Assembly: GCA_030141605.1 (NCBI GenBank)
Contig: JAQGDQ010000135.1
Coordinates: forward strand, 312,001-356,000
Reading direction: 5' to 3'
Origin: Tubiluchus corallicola
Taxonomy: Eukaryota > Priapulida > Priapulimorpha > Priapulimorphida > Tubiluchidae
Length of the DNA: 44,000 nucleotides
In this document: one piece after another, positions 18,898-31,500 of the stretch
How positions within the stretch are numbered: the stretch's first letter is position 1
Layout of the letters: each line of letters starts with the position of its first letter
The notes under the pieces: model-generated
Databases searched by the model: none
What the model was told of the DNA's origin: nothing
What the model saw: only the letters and a program-made list of their open reading frames with translations
Program-made: the position numbers and the translations under genes

Positions 18898-19230
18898 CTT
18901 TGTTTTTCCAGGTCCTATAACTATGTTTGCTCTGTGTGGGAATTCTCTTGCAATTTTTACACGAATGTCAGTATTGTACCATGAAAAAAACTTGCTTAGA
19001 ATCCCCTGCATGGCCCGTTGTTCTTCTTGACAGCTTTTTGCGACACACTCGTAGTTCTCGTCGGGTTTCATACTTACTAGCAGTTTGGCTGATTAGATAG
19101 TGTGGAGAAGCTGGAAAAGTCCAGAAATCTTGTGATTAATTATTATTCTGTTGTGCAAGATCCTTGAAGTTGGCATTTAATTAATGAGCTGATGAGTGCA
19201 TTCCGTTGTGAATACTATTCTGTAGTAATC

Positions 19231-19301
19231 ACGCACGCACACACACCCACACACACCCACACACCCACACCCACACACCCACACAACCACCCACCACCCA
19301 C

Positions 19302-19328
<27 letters not shown>
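19231..19328 (+). repeat. (CA)n / CACACCC microsatellite
   Basis: About 98 bp of CA repeats with interspersed ACACCC variants. Confidence 0.95.
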
Positions 19329-19333
<5 letters not shown>

Positions 19334-20670
19334 TCATACATTAAAAGTGTGTGCTGATTTAAGTTAGTACATTTTCTAAAAATTTGTGTAGATAAATGTT
19401 AGATAAATGTAGCTAATTTTATTTTTATAGGAAGGAGAAAATCACTATAAATATAACGTGCCAGTGATATTAAATTTTAAATGCATAATTAACATCAGGT
19501 TTGATTGTAGTAGCGGTTAATATCTTAGCCCTACAAATAGAAGGCAGCACTTGCATTTATTGTATTATAATCTATATTTGCGCTCAAATAAAAGAGTTAT
19601 AGTAATAATTTTGCTGTAATTGTTTAACTCAATGAACTACTTTATGTACTAACATGTACATTATCTTGCTAGAAATAGATTGTCTATAAATTTTGTTCTA
19701 TTTCGTTCGTTCCATTTGTACTAGAACTTGTCTATTTCGAAATATAGTTTGTTGACATTCCGTTATATAAAGGTGTTAAATGCAGTTGAACTGTTGTTGA
19801 ACTTTTACATATTCACAGCTAAATTTCAGTAAATTAAAAGGAAATGAAATAAAGGGTGTTGTATCTAATGTTGCGAAACTCTAAATTAGCTAAATTGAAT
19901 TCGTGGAAACATGCTGGAAACTTTTATTGCCAATTCAGAATTAATGGAAAATTTTGCACTAGCGCGAATGCAGTTATTAGCATGTAAAATCAAATCAAGC
20001 ACGCTACGTGATATTCGCACTCGTAAGGTGGGTTTTGTTTATGTTCGTAAATTCTTGTTGTTCTGTGGTAAAAGGTTGTTTTGCTGCTGTGATAAAAGCT
20101 ACTTATTATAATCTCAGTAGAAAATTGCTGCATGACGAATATTTGAACAGCTCAAAAAGGTTCGAGATCTCACGTGAAAACAATAAGAAATCTTCGATGA
20201 ATATTAATCATCTCTCGTGGTATTTTTAGTAAATGCTTCCTGTTTCTGCTGCGTTTGGTCTCTACATTGTAGTTGGATTCGTAGTTATTTGAAGCTCCCT
20301 GTTTTTTGCATGTCAACTTTTCGACATAAACTATTTCGTCACCGCCACCGCCACCGCCATCGCCGTCACCACCACCACCATCACACTTATCATTATCACA
20401 ATTTGTTAACCATTTTTCCAATGTGTTTATTCTTATTTAAAAAACTAACATGTAAACATTAGCTTCAAGTTAATAATTGTGGAGTGGAGCAGTGAGTCGG
20501 ACCGCTGTAGTAATACGGCGGCAAATATATTATGGTTGTGTTTTGTTTTACAGCAGTAAAAACAGTTGTAGGCGCATATACGTGTGCGTGCATGAGTGGG
20601 TAAGTGCATGGGTCTACTATTTTTAGTTAAACGTACTAAACAAACCGATTAAATTTGCAAAAAAGAAATG

Positions 20671-20880
20671 TCAGTCCTTTATAGAGTAGCAAACGCTCTC
20701 GTAAACTGTTACTATAGCATCAAGTTCAGATAAAAATGTGTTCCAGATATTCACCCCCTATTTGCAAAATTATTTAAAAATATCTAATTTAAAGAAATGT
20801 CTGTAAAATAAAGTCTACCCTTCTGAGACCTTTACTTCGCGCATATTTGACAAAGTCTAAATCAGCTAGGCAGTGGCATG
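20671..20880 (-). pseudogene. LINE reverse-transcriptase C-terminal fragment (decayed)
   Basis: The minus-strand translation gives KYARSKGLRRVDF and, after a frameshift, KLDIF then NIWNTFLSELDAIV and a stop at 20671. This follows the C-terminal pattern of non-LTR retrotransposon ORF2 (R-G-L-R...KLD...F...WN.L...V). It is the same pattern seen more clearly at 38624-39150. Internal stops and the frameshift show it is dead. Confidence 0.45.
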
Positions 20881-21899
20881 TTTTGTGAGTCATCTTTAAA
20901 TCAAAAGTTGTACGTGAAAGTTTTATTGACTGCAAAAGTCAAACTATAATTTAAGGCATTTTGGCGTGTAAGGTAGATGAACTTGGTGAATAAATTTTTC
21001 GAGTAAAATATTATTGCGTGCATTCCAGCGAACCAGTGACTATTCTACGGCAAGCGTTCTACACCCACAGCTTCATAGTAGGAAGCTGCATTAGCATATT
21101 GAACGAAGACAGATTTTGACTAACCCCTTAATGTTAGTAATGGGTATGAGAAGCCCAGGAATGCTTATATACTTGTATAAAACAGAATGCATGCCGTGTT
21201 TTGACAATTCCAACCTGGCCTTTCTGTCTGTAAAGATGAATAATAATATGTGAAGATGAAAGATGAAACAACAATAGTCATTATTTAATTCAGTTGTGTT
21301 TAATTGTAGTCATGTGGAAATCATTATTAGGCTGCTCCTCCTCGCCTCGGCCTTGGCCTCCACCCCCGGATGGCAAGGCGCCACCAGCAGTTCATTATTT
21401 TCACTGCTTCAGGTACAGTCTAAGTGAAATAAAAAACAAATAAAATAAAAATAAAACCTTGTTTCAGCGTTACAGCAAAAGGGATGGGCATCCTTGGAGT
21501 CTTAGAGTCTGTCTTGTACAAAACTTTAAATGTTTGATTTTGAAGATGACTTAATTATGATTAGTAATTAATATGCCAGACCTAATTATTCCGTGTAATT
21601 GTGTGTTCTGTATTTTATTATTCTATATTACGTATAATATGCAGTGCATTAATACGCAATACAATATACGGCATTTCTTATTCATTTTGTATAAATAAAT
21701 GAATTATTATGTGTGATTGTTTAATTTAATTAAAGTGGAATAAAAGGGAATTTTAAAGTATATCCAAAAAAACTTTCCATAAGAAGTTGTATCGCTTAGC
21801 ATTACGCTTACCTGTTTGAAAGACTTATGTAACTGGAAAAAATCGCATCGTCATCATCATCATCAAAGTCTCATTCTATGTGTTGTAGACATTGATGCA

Positions 21900-22165
21900 T
21901 TACCATTTATTAGAGCATGTCTTATTCCCACTCCTATTTGCAGCTAACAGCACAATTTCTTCTGCTCCTAAAATTAGATTTGATTGAAGTTGTTGAACAC
22001 CTTCATTTATCTTAGCTACCCAAGTTGTTTTTGGCTTGCCAGGTGGTTTTTAGCAAAGTTTGGAGACTTTTTGTAAGGCGATTCATTCTGGTGTTTCACT
22101 CGGTAATGCGACTAGGCGCCCTAACCATCTTAATCTTCGAAACTTGACTCTTGAACTTTAGTAAG
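21900..22165 (-). pseudogene. LINE ORF2 C-terminal fragment (RLRWLG type)
   Basis: The minus strand reads FRRLRWLGRLVALPSETPE, a stop, IALQKVSKLC, a stop, then KPPGKPKTTWVAKINEGVQQ and a tail ending at 21900. RLRWLGH...MP...P.GRPK..W is the hallmark C-terminus of many animal non-LTR retrotransposons. Two in-frame stops mark it as a relic. Confidence 0.7.
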
Positions 22166-22798
22166 AAATTTTTGAAGCAGTACAATTTAAAATATTCGCC
22201 CCAGCTGGTGGAACGGCACTGCATCGCCAGCCTAGTGTACACCACTGATTCACCAAAAACATATTATTGAAACTTATAGAGTAATTTCACAAACTTTACA
22301 CAGCGTAATCTAAACTTTTGTGAAAATACTTACTGTTAAAATGGCTTCGCCTAACAGTAATCGCCGGAGTTTAAACTTACAAGCTTTATATAACGCTACT
22401 AACAACGCAATTCTTGCTCGCAATAAGACAGCATGTCAGTGGTATAAAATTTCAAGACGATTTTTTAAAGCTTTATTTATGAAGAGTGTGTCTTTGAGCC
22501 TTAATACTGATTTCAAACTAGGCTTTCCTGATAAAAATCCTGCAGTAGAAACCTCCTTGAACAGGTTTTTTTGTGAAAAATCTTCCATTTGGGGTTTTCC
22601 ACATAAAGCTTTTTTCAAAGAAAACCCTTTAGAGAGTTTTTCTAGATGTAGGGTTTTCTATTAAACTTCTAAGGAGTTTCTATTAGGGCACCAGGAAAAC
22701 CTCTTTTAAACCCTCAGGAAACCCCTTATTTTTTTACAGTAAATGTTGGTACCACACTATAAACCTTGTTTCATCGATGTTGTTGTTGCTATAAGACT

Positions 22799-22950
22799 TC
22801 TCGTGTCAGATTAGGCGGTAAATTTGTTAATTAAACATTACACACGTCTCTGCACAACTATTTCCATTGGGTTTCTCGTGTCAAATTAGGCGACGAATCT
22901 GTTAATTAATCATTACACTCGTCTCTGCAGCACTAGTTGTTCCACGGGGT
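22799..22950 (+). repeat. Two-copy tandem repeat, 75-bp period
   Basis: TCTCGTGTCAGATTAGGCGG at 22799 and TCTCGTGTCAAATTAGGCGA at 22874 each lead through TGTTAATTAA, CATTACAC and GTCTCTGCA. The duplication lies inside the inverted-repeat region. Confidence 0.8.
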
Positions 22951-23363
22951 TTCCTGTGTTGCTTCCTCTGCCTCTCACATGGGCAGGATCATCTTTGTCT
23001 GGCTGGTTTAATTGGGGTCGTGACTACTCGAACGTACGCTTGTGCTTGATTAATGTAACTATCTTCATTTCTCAAATTTTATCCTTACTCGTAAACAACT
23101 TAAAAATCTAAGTAAGTAAGCAAGTAAGTAAGTAGAAAAACAATAAAATTTATTTCATAATATAAATCACATGTATTAGGCTAAATAACAGCGCCGGATT
23201 GCTGAAGTTTACAGATCATGATATTATGACATATAACTATAACGTTAAAGCACAAAAACACCCTTTATGAATAAAGCTTAAATATTCGACTTGAAATTTT
23301 TTATCACTTAACATGCTGTCTTATTGCACACAGAGTTTGCAATAACAGATAACTCGCGGGAGT

Positions 23364-23414
23364 TTAAATTTACAAGTTTTATACAGCGTTACTGTATAAA
23401 ACTTGTAAATTTAA
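23364..23414. repeat. Perfect 23-bp palindrome with 5-nt loop
   Basis: The arm 23364-23386 (ends TTTTATACAG) is exactly complementary to 23392-23414 (begins CTGTATAAAA), separated by CGTTA. It would form a strong cruciform or hairpin. It sits inside the larger inverted-repeat region. Confidence 0.9.
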
Positions 23415-24680
23415 GCACTTGCGATAATCGTTTTGACGGTAAGTTGTTTGAAACGAGGTGTTTATAACTTTACGCAAAGTTTGAAAAAATAATCAGAGCA
23501 TTCGTAGCACACACTTCACTAACTAAGCAAAAGTATAAATTCCTTTATCCTGTCAACAAATCAGTAATGTTTTTTGGTGAATCAGTGGTGCACACTGGGA
23601 TGGCGATGCATTGATGTTTTCCCAAGTGGCACGAATATTTTAAATTATTATTATTTTTTCTAATTACTTAAGTCTTTCAAACAACTAAGAGCACTGTTAA
23701 GTAAGATAACTTTGTATAGAAACATTTTGGTGAAACATACTTGAAATTCCCTTTTATAAAATAATCCGATATGACATTATACATTATACAGTAGCAGTTT
23801 ATAAAAATTAAATTGAAGTAAAAAAACAAAAACAAAATCGAAAATGTCATTGAAACTAAATGAGAATTCGACAGGTTAATGTATAGCTTAAATATTAAAA
23901 TTGCTTATTATTTTATATTTATCATCAGTTTAACAGTTTGATGGTAGCTGATATTATCTGATAGTATGAGATGCCCTAAGTATTTTTCTTCCTTACAAAA
24001 TTTTATGTAACTTTGATTCAGCTTGACTTTACCAAGTTCAAAACTGCTAGATCAAGTACTTTTAATAGAAACATTTTTTGTCTTTATCAAATTCAATATA
24101 ATGTTCATGTGCATAGTCTGATCACAATAAGACGTTGGCGATAGCGCTGATTGCTGGCGTCTTTGTCTTTGCTGTGTAGAGGGAGTCAAAAAGGATCAGA
24201 AGAACAAATTAGACATTAGATATCCCACAATGCTTAGAAATCCATTAGTAAAAATACCTATTTTGATTATATAAATTAAATAGTTGTGCATTGTTCTTCT
24301 AACAATGATTTCATGAATAGGCGCTATTTGCAGAGTTGTACACAAAGTTCTTCAAAAATTTCGTGGCGTCAATTAAATATAACTTCTCGCTGATACGAAT
24401 TCAATTCTCTATGAGTTTGTCAGTAATGATCAAAAGTAAGGCGTAACGAGCTATAGGCTGTGTAATAAGCAGTCTAATGAAAGTGGGGAGTGTTTCTTAC
24501 AATTCTTTGTCATCAAAAATAGCCTTCAATTATATCGAACATAGTAACAGGAGAGAAATTATTGGCTATAGACGAATTAAATTTCTTAGTGAAATGGCGA
24601 AGCCCATTAGTGTTCAGTAAATTGTCTCATTACATTGCACCTGTTAAAGAAGTTTACACTGAAGAATTCAGTTTTTACTG

Positions 24681-25010
24681 TTACAGGGGTCTCAGACACA
24701 GGCTATTTCGACATAAAAGATTTTGGACACATGGGTTATTTGGACGCAGGCAATTTGGATACATAGGTAATTTGGAAGCATGGTAATTTGTACACATGTT
24801 ATTTGAGCACATAAGTAGTTCGGACACATGGGGGATTTCCTTGCCTAAAGGTGAATGTCTTTGACTCAGTGTCCAAATATCCTTGGGTCCAAAACACCTA
24901 CAGTGTCCAAATGGCCTATATGTGTACCCAAATCGCCTTGTGTCCAAATGGACAATGTGTGCAAAAAACCTTGCGTCCAAAAGACATTGTGGCCAAAGGA
25001 ATACGGTTGT
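24681..25010. repeat. Foldback array of 15-19-bp TTTGGACACAT units
   Basis: The left half (24708-24830) has at least seven units of the form ATTTGGACACATGGGT. The right half (24868-24998) has about seven units of the reverse form, GTGTCCAAATGGCCTA. A spacer of about 40 bp separates them. The region could therefore fold into one long imperfect hairpin. It starts CAGGGGTCTCAGACACAGG, which looks like a hAT-type end, and finishes GTTGTCCCCATTG. Open frames across it encode Cys-Val-Gln repeats and are not genes. Confidence 0.75.
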
Positions 25011-25480
25011 CCCCATTGCTTTAATCAAGCAAGTCTGAATGAGACAACAGTTGAGCAGGGAAAAATATTTCTTCTGCCAAGCAATTATGCATACATATAA
25101 AACCAAACTGTCTTAGCTACATTTAAAATATCTCATGCAGTGGGACGTAAGTGCAGATGTTGAGAAGCTTTCCTGGTGCGTAATGTTTCAGGAGGCAAAA
25201 CCTTTCCAAAACTTTAACGGAAGAAACCAGAGTTTCATTGTCACCATAATTTACTTAATCATCATAGAGTCTGCCAACAGCATCGTCGTCATCCTCCTCC
25301 TCCTCCTCCTCAACATCAACGTCATCATCGTTGTAACCATGACCACAGTAGTTTAACAACATTAAGAAAGAATAACATTACGATGATAATTATAGTTTTA
25401 ATGATCGATTAGCCTATGAACTTTATTGGGCGTTGAACAACGAGATATTAATACCCATACGATATGCGAATGAAGATGAC

Positions 25481-25600
<120 letters not shown>

Positions 25601-26104
25601 TATATATATATAGTGTAAGGATATATATATATCCTTAAACATCATTTGACTATTGCCTGGATGTTATAAGCACTCGATCTTACAAATCAAAAATATATTA
25701 TATCATATTATATTTATTTCGGTTTCACGGAGAAGCCTTACAAAATTTTCCTACAGCAAACGAGAAAATGTTTGCTGCAAACCTCTGGAAATAATTAGTG
25801 ATATGTGCTGCGTGTTGAAGTAGCTGAAGGCTAAGCCGTTGCAGCATATTCGGCTTACAAGGTCGCAAACGAACAAAGGAGTATAACGTCGAAAATACAG
25901 GAAAGGATTTGGGCGCAGTACGTTGATAGCAAGTCAGACTGCAACTTCTTTTTGTAGTAATTCTGAAAATTTTTGACCAAAATGAATTGCTGATTGTTTT
26001 TATTTGCGTTTAATTCGCGTTTATTACTTACTATGGTGGTTTCATCCATGTACAATCCCAAGCTATAAAATGTGATGGATTATCTTTTATTCGTGCAGTT
26101 GCAC

Positions 26105-26340
26105 ACTTATTATTTATTTACTTATTTATTTATTTATATTTGAGCAATAAGTACATGGATACAAAGCACAAAAAACCAACAATACAAACCACTGCATAAT
26201 GTAAAATCCATGGCATGACTTATATGGCCCTCGTTATTGGCAAAATAAAAATGAAAGGTTACAATACAACTAAATATTAAGATAGCTATGAATTAGAATA
26301 TTTACAGAGATTTGAGTTTGTAAAGTTCAATATCCAGCCT
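26105..26340 (-). mobile_element. Probable retroelement 3' end with (TAAA)n tail
   Basis: On the minus strand the segment ends GTACTTATTGCTCAAATATAA followed by AAATAAATAAGTAAATAAAT. This is the usual finish of an animal LINE or SINE. No coding part is left, so the family and 5' border are unknown. Confidence 0.4.
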
Positions 26341-27175
26341 AGTTGTCGGGATGCAGCTCTCAGATCCTGAGCCTGCTTAATGTAGATGGTTGTGGCGGGA
26401 CAGGACTCTGGGTAATTATCAAAGATAGCATTCTAACATGAAACACTGAACTGTTAGAGGTACACGGAAACGCAGTAGTTAACTATAGGGCGGAGAGTAA
26501 AACAGATGAAATCACACAGATGTTGTTTTCCTGCATGGCCTGGCCATCCATCTACTTAGTCACCAGGCACGGCGTTGCATAACACCGATCACTAAGCACT
26601 CACTGGGACCATTCGGTTATTCCCATTGCCACTAGTTTTGACTAAGTTTTTAGGCCTCCGCGTCTTTTTCTTGTATGCATGTTATACGAACCATGTAAAT
26701 GCTTCTTATAATCCCTAGGTGACAGGTCGCTTTTAATGTAGATTTTTTATTATTATTTATAGTATTTCTATAATTTGCCATTAATTGTTAAAGACAAATT
26801 AAACCTTCACTTTTACAACTTGAAATCCTACGCTCATTTTATTTTATTATACACTTACTGTAAAACTTCAGAACTACACAAATATCAGAAAAACTAGATA
26901 TTAAAAGGCTAAATTAATTTCTAAGCAGAAGCCAACTGCGACGAGCGTTTTGAACAAAAATTGAATTGAAATAAACTCTAGTCCGTCGATATTCAACTGA
27001 AATTTCAATGTTTTCGTTGCTTAGTAAAATGATAAATTAACATCATGTGAACCAAAGGTCACTCGAGTGTTTCTTCTAATGACAACTTTCTTCTAAAATG
27101 GAAGGTAAAGCATATTTGTTTCAACATAGTTCTTCGCAGAAATTTTTCTTATAAGGTAAATGTGTCATTGCCGAG

Positions 27176-27375
27176 GAGGAGAAGAAGAAGAAAAGTGGAA
27201 GCAGCAGAAGAAGTAGTAATAGAATAGGAAGAAAAGAAGAAGCATAGGAAGAAAAAGACGTAGTAGTAGAAGAAACAGAAGAAGAAGGAGCTGGGAGCAG
27301 AAACATAATAACAAGAAGCAGAAGATGTAGCAGTATTAATAGAAAAAAAAGAAGAAAAAGAAGAAAAGGAGGAAG
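27176..27375 (+). repeat. GAA-rich low-complexity tract
   Basis: About 200 bp of degenerate GAA/GAAG/GTAGTA triplets. It lies about 0.5 kb upstream of the receptor guanylyl cyclase start codon. Confidence 0.9.
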
Positions 27376-27853
27376 AAAGGCCGCATCAAACGGGTCTGAT
27401 GTAGGGATAGATGGTTATGGTATCTATTTTCGTAATCTCGGCACCAAAACCTGGAGGATAGGTGGCTAAGCCATCATCTTTCTTCCCCCAGTACATAACC
27501 AATCAAGGCTAAGAAGTCTGGGAATGCGGCCAGAATGTTCTAACCAGGTGGTAAGTAGGGTTCAAGCCTAAAGAGATCACTTGGCTGCTCACTTGCCTAA
27601 GCGTTAATTTCTAAATTGACGTGAAAATTACCTAGACAGGTTTAGCTTATTGTCTACACGATAGAACAAATCACCTTATGTTGTTTAAAGAAGCCGTAAG
27701 CGATGTGCCGATTTCTAATTTGCGCATGTCAAACGTGCACTCGAGCAGGTGAGACAGAGACGCCCAATAAGTGCCTTGCGCCTACTCTTACGCGTGCAAA
27801 TGCTCAAAAGTGTTGTTTTAACATGTGTGCTGTTTGTCACAGCTAAGACGACA

Positions 27854-28526
27854 ATGAAAACGACTTTAACTGTAATAGTAGTAATTTTTTGCAACCTGCT
27901 ACTGCAAACAATCGAAGGAGAAGACGTCACCGTGCTCAAGGTGGGAGTTTTACTGCACACAGGTACGGGTGCACCTTATGACTTGGTCAGAGCAGGTCCA
28001 GCCATTGACATTGCCATAGAAAAAGTTAATTCGCAGATTCTTAATGCTAGCTACAAGCTGGAGAAAATTCAACGTGCCTATCATAATTCCTGCTCGCCAG
28101 TTTTTGCACCTGGTCAAGCTTGTAATCTTTACATGAACGAAGACGTTATTGCGTTTTTTGGACCGGCGTGCGCCACGGCGTTGGAACCGGTTACCCGGTT
28201 GGCTACGTTCTGGAACGTCGCCATTATAACTGGTCTCGGAGATCAGGGAATTTTTATCGACAAAGATATGTTTCCCATCTTAACGAGACTGTCGTACTGT
28301 CAGTGCAGACTTCGTCAAGTGTTCCAAAGTGTTTTCATGGCTTTTGAATGGAGACACATCGCAATTATTTATGACAGATATGACTTGTTTTCCTACACTG
28401 TTGGAAGATCTTTGGATTTGGGTCTCAGAGAACATGGGTACATGCCTTATGTAATCGAGTTTGAATCCAATCGTCTAAACTATAACTACACTGCTTTCTT
28501 ACTAGAAGCCAGCGAAAGAGCTAGAA
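27854..28526 (+). CDS. Guanylyl cyclase receptor exon 1 (signal peptide, ectodomain lobe)
   Basis: Encodes the signal peptide [20 protein letters not shown] and the first half of the ligand-binding domain up to LLEASERAR. The donor is AGAA|GTAAGT (phase 1). Cys residues in NSCSP, QACN, GPAC and SYCQC are candidates for the conserved disulfides. The open frame continues upstream to about 27750 without a stop, but the peptide there lacks a family match. Confidence 0.9.
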
Positions 28527-31500
28527 GTAAGTTTGGCTGACATATTTAAAAAACAGTATGCTTTAGTCTTTTTGCTCCTAAAATTTGCTCGTGCGTCTGT
28601 ACAGTAGTACGTACTGACTATATGAGTAAATACTTAAAGTTGTGCGCACAATTGATACTAATTATGAAGAAATCGGTAAGGCGACTAAAACTAATCGATA
28701 GCATCATTTAGTCAAGGTTTGTCAAAACTACTAAGCTAAATAGAAAGCGTTATACAAATGAATAAAATGTAAATAAACAAATAAATAAATAAACAAACAA
28801 ATAAATAAATTAAATTAATTAATAGCTAACATTGTATGATTACGTTAAGTACATTTTAAAAGATACAGAATTTTTTCTGTAAATCCGCCTAAATTCTAAC
28901 GAAAAATGGTGAATCAATGCTATACTTTTGCAATAAAAGCTCAGAACAACAAACGAATACTTTAAAAAAATACGAGAAGCATACACTACAACTTGTTTAA
29001 CACATTAAGAAGTTTGAAAATAAGATAGTCATCTCTTGAGACTTGTCATGGTCATAATCGTAAAGAAGTCAAAGTGCACATTAAGTCTAAAAAAATATTT
29101 TTCACAAAAGTTTTCGCCCTGCGCTGACTTCATCAGCTAAAATCTGCTTGCACAGCCTAGATCTTGAAGAGAAGCTTTCGTCCTTGTGGACTTCATCAGC
29201 TGAAATCTACTTATGAGGCCTAGATCTAGAGCTTTCGTCCTAGATCTACACTATACAAGTAGATTTCAATTGATGAAGTTCGCGAAGGACAAAAGCTTCT
29301 GTGAAATTTTTTTTGAAAATGAAGAATAGAAGTTATTCACCTAACCCTGTCAACACAGGCCTGGGCTAAATCCTGCGAGAGGATTCGAAATAGAATTCAA
29401 TTCAACTGTTCAATTCGATTCAAATCGGGCAACGACTGTGGCGTATTCAACAGGAGCATACAACGTGGTTTGATAATCACAAAGTCAGAGCGCTACCAAA
29501 ACAAAAAATTACTTGGTCAAAAAGCTGTGACACATTTTTTGTTGTTGGTTGTTCTGGCACGCAAAATTTTAATGTTAAAAATAAAACAACTTTAACAGAC
29601 TTACTTTAATTCATACATCCTGTAAAATAATATCATTTGCGAAGGTCAGTCTTCTCATGGTAGTAGAGTAATAACTGGCTCAATTACATTAGCTATCTGC
29701 ATAAATTTAATTATAGCTTTTCCCTAAACTGTGTCAAATTACTTTATTTACTTCTATTACATAATATCATATTACATTACTAGCGACCAATGTGGGCTTG
29801 TGAGTAGACTAATACATGTAATAGGATTATAGCCGAGCTTATTTTTAAGGCTTATGCACAACGCATTGATGGAATTTCAACGCACCTTTAAGATTGTTCT
29901 AGCGCGCTTGCGAGAATTAAGATTTTTACAGAAAATGATTTATAAGCATTTGTTGCCACCTGTATGGTATTCTTCACTCCTCAAGGAAAGTGTTAATGGA
30001 ATTTCTACAAACAAGACGGAAGTAAGGTATGAAGGTGTTCGGAAGCTTCTTAATCCTACTTGCAAGTTTCACAAATCTGCTCAAGTACACGTGTATATAT
30101 CGTATTGCTGGCTACTTATGTACTGCATTATTAAGAAAGCGTTTTACATGTGCCGAGTAAAGAATGTTTTAGAAATTATAGATTTGCTGTATATCCCGCT
30201 GATTTTTTAAATCATTGATTAATTGCCATTTGCAAACTATGTACAATAATTTTTTAACATTTATGTGCTATATAATTTAGCGTTATTATTATTATTATTA
30301 TTATTATTACCACGTTATTCGCATGATATGTGTACAAGTATATTTAAGGTGGACTAACAGCTTAAATCAATTGTTAAACTAAACCTCGCTACTAACCTTT
30401 CCTAAAGATCATTTTTATCATTGACGTGACCATAAGTATCTTTAAATTACACAGTATACGCAGTTTACTTTTATTATTATGTAAGCAGTTGTAATGAGAT
30501 TCAGCAAAATTATAGTTCGTCTATTTAGTCACTCTTTGTCATCATGATGGTCCACACTCCCAAAACGTTTACTGGTTCATTTTCGCTATAATTTTGTCTG
30601 AAATGATGGGATTGTTTTTATAACGGTCGCATCGCTAAGGGATTTGATGGTCGATGATGATATGACTCTGTGGTGCCATCAAGACGTAGACAAATGACAC
30701 AATCAAGCCTGCACGCCATTGAGTTAACATGACCAACTGCTTCTGTTGGAGGGTGAAGGTACAAATTGGCATTAAGCAAAGGCTCATACAAAACATGCAC
30801 TTTTCAAAGAAACTCAGTACTGGCTTGCTCCAGGCTTAGTTCCGAATTTTCACAGCAGAGCGAGAAATAGGTAGTGGGGTTATGTGTCATAGGTCATAAG
30901 TCACTTGGGTCACTAGTTTAAATTGGGAGCAGTGTAGGACTTAAGTGACTCTGACACGAGGCAGATTCGAGCGCTGGTAGATCAGGGCTTATCAAATTTG
31001 CTTTTTTAGAAGTGTAGATGATATTGCTAATTAAGGTGGCCCCACTCAAGAAATGATGGATGAATATGAGGTTACTCCGTCTTGACGTGACGGGGCTAGT
31101 TGGTCTGGGTTGCAAAATCACAGTGTTACCTGAATGGTGGAAGGAGTTTGAGATGTATTTCCAGATCTATTTAGTAATATTTTCGCGTGTCATCCTAAGT
31201 ACGAATTGTTAACATATAGTAGAATTTAGTATTTACTTGATAAATTTAAAAAGGTAGACTAGAAACACTTTATCACTTCTCACAAGTTTTTGTAAAGGAA
31301 GTCCAAAAAAGACATTTTTATGCTTGGTATTGTCAGCAGAATGAAAAAGAACTAGATATTAGTATGATTATATGTCTTCTTTGTATAGGATATTAGTTTG
31401 ATTTTACTGTTCATAAACTGTTTGTCAGTTAAGGTTTCGATTGATAAACGTAATCGAAGTATCAGGAAAACAGGACTCAACAGGAATAAACTTATGAATA

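Larger units (their letters stand above)
22186..23645. mobile_element. Inverted-repeat-flanked region (possible foldback element)
   Basis: About 75 bp at 22187-22265 is repeated inverted at about 23568-23645. Both begin AAAATATTCG and share TGCATCGCCA and the long word CACCACTGATTCACCAAAAA. Inside, GGAGTTTAAAcTTACAAG (near 22365) recurs as a direct copy at 23358, next to a perfect palindrome. No transposase is visible. The 114-codon open frame at 22320-22664 has no recognisable domain. It lies directly beside the LINE relic ending near 22165. Confidence 0.55.

Noticed and set aside
22320-22664. 114-codon open frame
   Set aside because: It lies within the inverted-repeat region and overlaps AAAACCC-type low-complexity words on both strands. 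Nothing supports expression.
25246-25345. CTC/ATC triplet-rich stretch as a possible acidic-protein exon
   Set aside because: It is a degenerate trinucleotide repeat with no flanking splice signals or family match.
27400-27560. Possible SINE with box A-like TGGCTAAGCC and box B-like GGGTTCAAGCCT
   Set aside because: The boxes are about 90 bp apart, too far for a tRNA-type promoter, and no tail is visible.
29854-30210. 118-codon open frame in receptor intron 1
   Set aside because: No recognisable domain, no splice context, and the composition resembles the surrounding intron. A chance frame is likely in AT-variable DNA of this length.
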